A stretch of DNA of 64,000 nt from JAIVJM01 sp963816985 (lineage in GTDB: Bacteria > Acidobacteriota > Blastocatellia > Pyrinomonadales > Pyrinomonadaceae), in contig CAWFMF010000004.1 of the NCBI GenBank assembly GCA_963816985.1, forward strand, positions 1,736,001 to 1,800,000. The letters run 5' to 3'. Shown piece after piece: positions 40,669-46,858 of the stretch. Below the pieces are notes generated by a model, which had not been told where the DNA came from, made no database searches, and saw only the letters and a program-made list of their open reading frames with translations. A program made the translations under genes and the position numbers. Numbering within the stretch: position 1 is the first letter of the stretch; each line of letters starts with the position of its first letter.

Positions 40669-41097
40669 TATTATGCTTTCCGAATTATGCGACGTCTGTT
40701 CGCGCGCAGCTCCCGATTGAGGCTACGAGTCAACCCATGACTCAGGCGCGAATAGGTGACGAAGTGAAACGGACACAACTCGCACCGGCTCTGAGATGTA
40801 TTACTGAGTCTCCAGTCACCGGCCAGCCAACAAACAACCGGGGTGATCGGGTGCGCCAAAAACGTTACGCTTCGTTTGATATAGACAGCGAGTAATTACT
40901 TGAAAGGTTATGGACGCGTCTAACCCCCCACGAGGTTAGAGACCACCTGATAAAGAGTCTTTCCCGGTCTCACGCATCCAAAACAGTTCGATAAAGCCCG
41001 CTGGTAGGAGCAGCTACATTCTGCGGACGAGTGTGTCCGTGTGAGGAAAGCTGTCTCTCTATCAGCGGGCTTTATCTATTTGGTGGGTCTTTTTCTT
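40669..41097 (+). ncRNA. Predicted phage non-coding RNA, unit A
   Basis: A -10-like TATTAT (40669-40674), with TTAACA 19 bases upstream, starts the unit. The 3' part holds consecutive hairpins: CTAACC/GGTTAG (40920-40925 with 40934-40939), GAGACC/GGTCTC (40939-40944 with 40966-40971) and a 14-bp perfect stem GATAAAGCCCGCTG (40990-41003) with 41063-41076, which encloses a smaller CGGAC/GTCCG stem. A T-run (41089-41093) follows. No ORF in it resembles a protein. GGTTA (40907-40911) could alternatively pair with TAACC (40921-40925), a possible switch. Confidence 0.5.
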
Positions 41098-41133
41098 CAG
41101 AGGAAAGATGGGCACGTCGAATCAAACCTGTGA

Positions 41134-41289
41134 TATATTGACGGCGGTCGCTCCCTGCGGCCCGTTGAAATCAAGTCTGGTTGGTCAAGGTACGCGACGA
41201 AAGCGCTCCCCGCGCAATCACGACTTACACCGCCGACCCGTTGGTTTAAGGCTCCGTGTCTTAAATCAAGGGGTCGGCTTTTGTTTTTT
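41134..41289 (+). ncRNA. Predicted phage non-coding RNA, unit B
   Basis: TATATT (41134-41139, in TGTGATATATT) starts the unit. It ends in a clear intrinsic terminator: GCCGACCC (41232-41239) with GGGTCGGC (41271-41278), an inner GTTTAAG/CTTAAA stem, then TTTTGTTTTTT (41279-41289). The transcript would be about 145 bases. No -35 was found; phage factors may assist. Confidence 0.55.
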
Positions 41290-41330
41290 AGGCGTTCAAA
41301 TTTTGTGGGCTCAGGCGTCTGCATTTATGT

Positions 41331-41729
41331 TATGCTTGCCGTCATTGACAAGTGAGCTGTCCCGGTTATTGAGGCCGGGAATCCAGCGCGAGATGAGCGC
41401 CGCGCTTCACACTCTTGAAGGTGTGTGTTGCCGCGTTCTCTCTCGCCAGCTCCATCAGTGCGCCCGCGAGCGCCCACACTACCGCGACGGAAACGTGCGC
41501 GAGGAAGGAGGGCGACTCTTGGACGCCCCGACTGACAACCTAATATTGCGAGAGCGCCGCGAGCGCCGATGTGGAAGGGAAGACCGCACCCTTCGACGGA
41601 GGCGTTCGATGCTCATCCTTCCTGAATTTAATAACGCGGCCCGCCAGCCGCTACATATCGAAACTTGGCGCGTGTATTCGCCCACCACGAGGAGTAATCA
41701 ATCTCCCGTGAGTGGGCGATTTGTCTTTT
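41331..41729 (+). ncRNA. Predicted phage non-coding RNA, unit C
   Basis: An extended -10 (TGT then TATGCT, 41331-41336) starts the unit. Inside are the hairpins CCCGG/CCGGG (41361-41365 with 41375-41379), AGCGCG/CGCGCT (41385-41390 with 41401-41406) and the conserved GGGCG-ACTCTTGGA-CGCCC hairpin (41510-41528). It ends in a stacked terminator stem, TCGCCCAC-CACG (41678-41689) with CGTG-a-GTGGGCGA (41707-41719), then TTTGTCTTTT. About 100 bases (41452-41555) align with unit D. Confidence 0.6.
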
Positions 41730-41818
41730 AAGGTAAGCATCTTGTTCTCCGTACTAAGTAACGCCAGTTCCTCGATCCGCTCATTGAAAAATAATGATGC
41801 GGCGCGGTTCCCTTGTGC

Positions 41819-42150
41819 TATATTTTCCGCGCAACTGAATCAGAGCGCCAAGAAGAGCGCCTTACTTGCGCACGTTTACGGACGTGTGAGAAAGGGGGCG
41901 GACTCTTGGACGCCCTGAACGACAAATCAAATCTTTTGCAGATGGTTTCGCGACTGCGGCGTGTATTCGCCGCTCTCGCGGACAGGCAAGTCGGAACTCT
42001 CCCGCTTATGCGGCACTCTTCCGCTCGGTCTGCCGAGCGGGGGTGTATGTTCCGACAGAGCGCAGAGTTTGGAAATCAGTTAGCGAGACTTGGAGACAAG
42101 CGGCTCGCCTTTGGTCGGGAATCATCCCGATCTGGGCGAGCCGCTTTTTT
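41819..42150 (+). ncRNA. Predicted phage non-coding RNA, unit D
   Basis: TATATT (41819-41824, in TGTGCTATATT) starts the unit. It carries the conserved GGGCG-GACTCTTGGA-CGCCC hairpin (41896-41915) and GCGGCG-TGTATT-CGCCGC (41956-41973). Then follows a three-way structure: GTCGGAAC (41990-41997) with GTTCCGAC (42049-42056) encloses CCGC-TTAT-GCGG (42002-42013) and CCGCTCGG-TCTG-CCGAGCGG (42021-42040). It ends in a 12-bp terminator stem (42098-42109 with 42135-42146), with an inner TCGGGA/TCCCGA stem, then a T-run. Confidence 0.65.
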
Positions 42151-42194
42151 TGGTCTGGGCGCACGAAAATTGATTCTCGCGCTTATAGATGAGG

Positions 42195-42246
42195 AAGGGG
42201 CGACCGTCGAAGTTAGCGGCTTCGGCTGGCCGCCCCTTTGTCATTT
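42195..42246 (+). terminator. Additional terminator-like hairpin
   Basis: AAGGGGCG (42195-42202) pairs with CGCCCCTT (42231-42238), with an inner CGAAG/CTTCG stem, followed by TGTCATTT. It may end a fifth short transcript or back up unit D. Further right, a GAGCCCC-TTGA-GGGGGCTC hairpin (42296-42314) precedes the next gene. Confidence 0.6.
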
Positions 42247-42370
42247 CACCTCGCCTAAGACGTGCCGGAGTTAAAGCCGACACGTCCAGACACACGAGCC
42301 CCTTGAGGGGGCTCATGCCGAATCTAGTTTGGCTTGGCTGTTGGACTAGGTTCAGAGGGTAACGGACGGC

Positions 42371-42649
42371 ATGGAAGATAGCATTTCTGCGTTGGGCGTG
42401 CAAGAAAAACCGCCTCTTAACTTGAGGTTCACTCCGAGGAGATTCCACCTGAGCGCCGATATGGACGGCGAGAAATTGGTCATCACCCGCCCGTGCCACG
42501 TGAGGCCGAGCGGTACGTTTCGCGTGACCTCATCTTATGTGGTTACGGAAAGCGGCGCGCGGTTAATTACTTCGTCGCCGCCTGAGTACGTTGACCGGGC
42601 CGAAGTAGAGCGGAGGCGTCCGAGGTGGTCAAGGAGGTTTCCAGCGTGA
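42371..42649 (+). CDS. Small phage protein, unknown
   Basis: A 92-residue protein (MEDSISALGVQEKPPLNLRF, then FHLSADMDGEKLVITRPCHV and SSYVVTESGARLITSSPPEY). Its stop overlaps the primase/helicase GTG start. No domain recognised; the codon pattern is in line with neighbouring phage genes. Confidence 0.5.
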   Translation: MEDSISALGVQEKPPLNLRFTPRRFHLSADMDGEKLVITRPCHVRPSGTFRVTSSYVVTESGARLITSSPPEYVDRAEVERRRPRWSRRFPA

Positions 42650-44073
42650 CCTCCTTAACCACACACGACCTCGAAAAGCTGGCGCAGTCTTACATCCCTG
42701 ACAAGTTGGCCGAGCAAGCGGGCCTCTTCAGGGTGGACTCGGCGGACGGCGCGCAACTCATGGGTAAGAGCGGAAGCGGTGACTATTCCGGCATCGTCTT
42801 CCCGTACATCTGGCCCGGAGCGGAGCGTCCGCGCGAGTACCGGCTGCGCCGTGACCGCCCGGAGCTTGAGCAGACTCCCGAAGGGCGTAAAGAGAAGAAC
42901 AAGTATCTCAGCCCGCCCGGTCGGGGCAACCTCTTTTACGTACCGCCCGGCACGCCCGCCGAGGCCCTGCCGGATACGACCGTCCCCGTTGTCATCACCG
43001 AGGGCGAGAAGAAGGCTCTGGCCCTCTTCCGTTACTTCGCCGAGCGGGAGGAGAAGGCTCTCGTCATCGCGCTCCCCGGCGTGTGGAACTGGCGCGGGAC
43101 GGTCGGCAAAGTCACCGACGAGAAGGGGCGGCGCGACGTTAAAGGCGTCATCCCAGACTTCGGGCGCGTCGCGTGGTCGAATCGGACGGCGTACATCATC
43201 TTCGACTCGAATGTCGCCACGAACGAGAGCGTGCGCGCTGCGCGGCGTGAGCTGGCGAGAGAGTTGGTGAGGCGCGGCGCGGAAGTGAAGCTCGTTGACC
43301 TTCCTCAAGTCGAGGGCATCAACGGCGTGGACGATCTTCTGGGGCTCAAAGGCCCGGAGTTCGTCAGTACGCTGTTCGAGGGGGCCACGGACTCAGGCAT
43401 AGCAGCACCGCCGACCGTCGAGATGCTAGAGGAGGAGCCGCTAGAGATGCGCCGTCCGCTGGCGCTGCTCGACGGTCATGCCCTCGCCGCCGCGTGGCCG
43501 CACGTCCGCGTGACCACCAAGAACACCACCGACAGGAAGGGCAACACCATCACACACAACCCGCCTATCGTTCACGAGGAGCGGCGGATGTTGATTGTTC
43601 GTGACGACGGGGAGACGTTCGCGGACTTCACCGGCCACTCCCCGTTGGCCGAGGCGGGCTTCTCCGTCTCGCTGTCTGAAATACCGCCGGGTGAAAAACT
43701 GTGGTCTGTGCGGGGCGTGAAGTCTTTTATCAACGGCGACAGGCCGGAGCCCGCCGAGGTCTTCGGCAAAATCGTGGACACTGTTGACCGCTTCATTGAC
43801 TTCGACCGCAGCCTCGCCGACCAGCGCACGTCCTGTGAGTTGGTCGGCTGCTACATCATGGCGACGTGGTTCCTCGACGCCTTCACCGTCGTCGGGTTTC
43901 TCTGGCCGAACGGCGAGAAGGGTTCGGGCAAGACGCAACTCCTGACCATCGTCGCGGAGCTGAGTTACTTGGGGCAGGTGATTCTGGCGGGCGGGAGTTT
44001 CGCCGCGCTGCGCGACCTCGCCGACTACGGGGCCTTCCTCGCCTTCGACGACGCCGAGAACCTGAGCGACCCT
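42646..44073 (+). CDS. Phage primase/helicase-like replication protein, 5' part (before +1 frameshift)
   Basis: The GTG at 42646 is chosen because AAGGAGG lies 8 bases before it and it overlaps the previous stop (GTGA). The frame gives about 476 residues up to the shift site. N-terminal part: DUF3854/TOPRIM-like domain (VVITEGEKKALALFRYFAER, ALPGVWNWRG, IIFDSNV). Then a P-loop ATPase with Walker A LWPNGEKGSGKTQLL and Walker B FLAFDDAENLSDP. After CCT at 44071 the zero frame becomes nonsense (QEDRPRQAHP). Family members read DPKKTDPDKR here, which appears in the +1 frame. Confidence 0.7.
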
Positions 44074-44074
44074 C

Positions 44075-44959
44075 AAGAAGACCGACCCCGACAAGCGCAC
44101 CCTGTTACTCGCCGGGAACCGACGCGGGAACACCGTCCCGCTCAAGGAGCCTATTGCGGGCGGCGGTTGGAAGACGCGCCACGTCAACACCTTCTGTCCG
44201 AGGGCGTTCTCGGCCATCAGGTTGCCGGATCAAGTCTTGGCGAGCCGCACCATCGTCGTCCCGCTCATCCGCACGCCCGACCGCTACCGGGCGAACGCCG
44301 AGGTGCTCGATTACAAACTCTGGCCGCACCCGCGCCGACCCTTGATTGATTCTCTGTGGTCGCTCGCCGTCACCCATCTGCCCGCGCTGCCTGAGTACGA
44401 GACGCGGGTCAATGCGCGGGCCACGCTGACGGGCCGCGCGTTGGAGCCGTGGCGCGCACTTCTCGCCGTCGCCCTGTGGCTGGAAGAATCCGGCGTCCAC
44501 GGGCTCTGGGGGCGCATGGAAACCCTCTCGACGCTCTATCAGGTGGAGCGTCAAGAACTTGAGAGCGGCGACATGAGCGTGCTTCTCGTGCGGGCGCTCT
44601 GCCGCCTCGCCGGGTGTGACGTTAGTGACATGAGTGACGTTAGTGACATTAAGAAGGCGGGCACGCATTGGCTCAAAAAGACGGCACAAATCACCGAAGC
44701 AGCCAAGCACATCGCCGAGGAGCTTGAACTGGACATAGACCCGGAGTTCATTACGGGCCGTCGCGTCGGGCGCTCTCTCGGAAAGATGAGGTTCAAGCAG
44801 CCCCGCGAGGGCGGCGGTCGCGGTCGGGAATGGCGCTTCACGGCAGATGAGCTTGAGCGGTGGGCGCTTTCCCTCGGCCTCCTCCAACATAACGTCACCG
44901 AGGTCACTAACGTCACAGAAGTCACGCCGGAGGACGAATACGAGGAGGTGGTCGTATGA
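44075..44959 (+). CDS. Phage primase/helicase-like protein, 3' part (after +1 frameshift)
   Basis: Continues from KKTDPDKRTLLLAGNRRGNT, then the helicase C-terminal region (RAFSAIRLPDQVLASRTIVV). The last 100 residues form a DNA-binding-like domain (ITEAAKHIAEELELDIDPEF, WRFTADELERWALSLGLL). No good start codon exists at the join; an ATG at 44222 lies deep inside. The gene body contains two of the three iteron clusters (44616-44651 and 44890-44925), as origins embedded in replication genes do in lambdoid phages. Confidence 0.7.
   Translation, partial: KKTDPDKRTLLLAGNRRGNTVPLKEPIAGGGWKTRHVNTFCPRAFSAIRLPDQVLASRTIVVPLIRTPDRYRANAEVLDYKLWPHPRRPLIDSLWSLAVTHLPALPEYETRVNARATLTGRALEPWRALLAVALWLEESGVHGLWGRMETLSTLYQVERQELESGDMSVLLVRALCRLAGCDVSDMSDVSDIKKAGTHWLKKTAQITEAAKHIAEELELDIDPEFITGRRVGRSLGKMRFKQPREGGGRGREWRFTADELERWALSLGLLQHNVTEVTNVTEVTPEDEYEEVVV
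44616..44651 (-). repeat. Iteron cluster 2: four 9-bp direct repeats inside the replication gene
   Basis: GTGACGTTA, GTGACATGA, GTGACGTTA, GTGACATTA in tandem; reverse complement of the TMAYGTCAC unit. In protein they read as DVSDMSDVSDI, so the repeats dictate the amino-acid sequence. Confidence 0.85.
44890..44925 (+). repeat. Iteron cluster 3: four 9-bp direct repeats
   Basis: TAACGTCAC, CGAGGTCAC, TAACGTCAC, AGAAGTCAC in tandem. Units 1 and 3 match the consensus exactly and units 2 and 4 keep only the GTCAC half. In protein they read NVTEVTNVTEVT. Confidence 0.8.
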
Positions 44960-45261
44960 ATACGCGCGACCGTTACTTGGAGGCATTCGGGCTCATAGCC
45001 GAACTCTACCGGGTCGGCGTGCGGCTCATCATCTCAGGCGACGAGGTAAGAGTCCGCGCGCCGCGCGGCGTGATTACCGAGGCCCTCCGGCAGAGGCTCG
45101 TGAAATACAAAGGGGAAGTAATTGAAGCGCTCGGCGACGGCACATTCCCCGACACTACTCTCCCCGATGAAATCTACATCTCGGCGGGCGTGCCTAACAC
45201 CGACGAGGCCGTGCGCGCGTGCATTGACGCGCAACGCGTCGGGCGGAGGGCGGTCGCATGA
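44956..45261 (+). CDS. TubC_N-like docking-domain protein
   Basis: A 101-residue protein. Residues 10-60 (AFGLIAELYRVGVRLIISGD, RVRAPRGVITEALRQRLVKY, KGEVIEAL) match the TubC N-terminal docking domain pattern found as stand-alone proteins in phages and plasmids near primase genes. It overlaps the primase/helicase stop by four bases. Perhaps a protein-protein adaptor of the replisome. Confidence 0.7.
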   Translation: MNTRDRYLEAFGLIAELYRVGVRLIISGDEVRVRAPRGVITEALRQRLVKYKGEVIEALGDGTFPDTTLPDEIYISAGVPNTDEAVRACIDAQRVGRRAVA

Positions 45262-45629
45262 ACGAAGTATCACTCCGGGTGTTCATTGACCGTGATGCGT
45301 TGCGCGAAGTCGTGCGCGAAGTGTTGGCCGAGGAGGGCGCGCAGCCGAAGGCGGGCGACAGGGCGGCGGGAGAAATCGTTGACGAAGAGACCCGCCGGGC
45401 CATTCAAGAACAAGTCTTGCTCGCGCACAAGACCTACCTGACGCGCAAAGAGGCGGCCAAGTATTTGAACGTCTCCGAGCGCAGCATCGCGGAGTGGGCG
45501 GCCCGTGCCGTCGGGGATAACCCGTTCCCAGAAGTCCGGGCCGGGGGCGAGCCGCGCTCGCGCCGCTCCGACATAGACGCTTGGGCGGCGAAGGAGAAGC
45601 AGAGGCAGGGGTTGAAGCTCGCCGGGTGA
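45258..45629 (+). CDS. Excisionase-like HTH protein
   Basis: A 123-residue protein. Residues about 55-110 form a MerR/HTH_17-type DNA-binding domain (YLTRKEAAKYLNVSERSIAE, then GEPRSRRSDIDAWAAKEKQR). The N-terminal 50 residues are acidic and helical. It lies immediately upstream of the integrase, the usual place of the recombination directionality factor. Confidence 0.7.
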   Translation: MNEVSLRVFIDRDALREVVREVLAEEGAQPKAGDRAAGEIVDEETRRAIQEQVLLAHKTYLTRKEAAKYLNVSERSIAEWAARAVGDNPFPEVRAGGEPRSRRSDIDAWAAKEKQRQGLKLAG

Positions 45630-45691
45630 GCGGTTAGTATCCGTCGCGCTCCTGTGTGTGACGGCTGCAACCTCTCACCGGAGGCAAAACT

Positions 45692-46804
45692 ATGGCGGTT
45701 TACAGACGAAAGTACAGAGACGCGGAGACCGGCGAGACCCGCCTCGGCTCTTACTTCTTCAAGTTCGACGTGGACGGCGAAACCTACAAGGAGACCGTCA
45801 AGACGGCGAGGACGAAGAAGCAAGCAGAGGAGGCGGAGCGGCAGGCTCGGCAGGCCGTTCACGACGGCGTGTACGGCGCGAAGGGCAAGCGCCAGCTCTT
45901 CTCGACGTTCGTGCAGGAAGTCTATCTGCCGCACGTCGAGCAGCACCACCGGGATTTCTACCACTACAAAAAACTCGCGGAGATGCTTTGCGAGTTTTTC
46001 AAGGGCCGCACGCTCGGACAGATTTCCCCGCTCGCGGTCGAGTCCTTCAAGCGCGAGCGCATGAAGACTCAGGTCAAGGGCAACAGGCCGCGCAAGCCGC
46101 GCACGGTCAACTCGGAACTAACAACCCTCTCGGCCATCTTCGCGCTGGCCGTCCGCCTCAAGCAGTTGAGGGCGAACCCCTGCCATGAGGTCAGGTGGCT
46201 CGAAGCCGAAGAGGGGCCGTCGAGACGCCTCTCGACGGAGGAAGAGGAGGCTTTACTTGAGAGCGCGGCGGAGCGCCAACGCTGGCTCGCGCCGATGATT
46301 AAGCTCGCGCTGTGGACGGGGCTCAGGCAGGGCGAGTTGATCGTGCTCTCTAAGGCGGCGGTTGACTTCGCCAGCAACCGCGTTTTCGTGGTCAATCCGA
46401 AGTGGCGTAAGGATAAGCGGAAGACCGAGGGCAACCCGATGAGCCCGCAGGTACGCCAACTCCTCGCCGAACTCTGCCGAACCGCGAAAGGGGAACTTCT
46501 CTTCGCGGACGACGCGGGCCAGCAAGTTCACCGCCACGTCGTCGGGGACGCCTTCCGCAAGGCGTGCGAGCGGGCCGGGGTCGAGGGCTTCCGCTTTCAC
46601 GACCTGCGGCACGAATACGGCTCGCGCCTCGGCGATGCCGATGTGAACCTCAAGAAGATTTCCCGCCTCATGGGTCACTCCAACACCAAGCAGACCGAGC
46701 GCTACGTCCATCCCACGGACGATGGATTACTACAAGCGACCTCGGTCGCGGAGCAACCCAATCGTGCCACAATCGTGCCACAACAACTCAGGGAGGTGTG
46801 CTAA
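45692..46804 (+). CDS. int: Phage integrase (tyrosine recombinase)
   Basis: A 370-residue site-specific recombinase. An N-terminal AP2-like arm-binding domain (MAVYRRKYRDAETGETRLGS) is followed by the SAM-like core-binding domain (STFVQEVYLPHVEQHHRDFY). The catalytic domain carries the Arg in LWTGLRQGELI, HxxR in FHDLRHEYGSRL, the His in LMGHSNTKQ and the nucleophile Tyr in ERYVHP. The 3' end holds the tandem AATCGTGCCA repeat (46760-46783), encoded as NRATIVPQ. It is the last prophage gene, transcribed toward the right junction. Confidence 0.93.
   Translation: MAVYRRKYRDAETGETRLGSYFFKFDVDGETYKETVKTARTKKQAEEAERQARQAVHDGVYGAKGKRQLFSTFVQEVYLPHVEQHHRDFYHYKKLAEMLCEFFKGRTLGQISPLAVESFKRERMKTQVKGNRPRKPRTVNSELTTLSAIFALAVRLKQLRANPCHEVRWLEAEEGPSRRLSTEEEEALLESAAERQRWLAPMIKLALWTGLRQGELIVLSKAAVDFASNRVFVVNPKWRKDKRKTEGNPMSPQVRQLLAELCRTAKGELLFADDAGQQVHRHVVGDAFRKACERAGVEGFRFHDLRHEYGSRLGDADVNLKKISRLMGHSNTKQTERYVHPTDDGLLQATSVAEQPNRATIVPQQLREVC
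46760..46783 (+). repeat. Tandem AATCGTGCCA element, right copy
   Basis: AATCGTGCCA, C, AATCGTGCCACAA. It differs at one base of 24 from the left copy (8783-8806) and has the same orientation. Being inside the integrase 3' end is typical of attachment or arm sites. Confidence 0.6.
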
Positions 46805-46858
46805 AATGAGCCGAAAAGCCTGAAGACAATAGAGTTAGATTCAGGCCCGACGCGACGT

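Noticed and set aside
41590..41610. T-arm-like GGCGTTCGATGCTC as part of a tRNA
   Set aside because: No acceptor stem, anticodon or D-arm at the right distances. No tRNA was seen in the window.
40599..42274. Open frames crossing the ncRNA region (for example 41108-41731, 41813-42274 and 40599-40895)
   Set aside because: They run through strong hairpin-plus-T terminators, have no domain-like sequence or good ribosome sites, and the first is partly encoded by the iterons.
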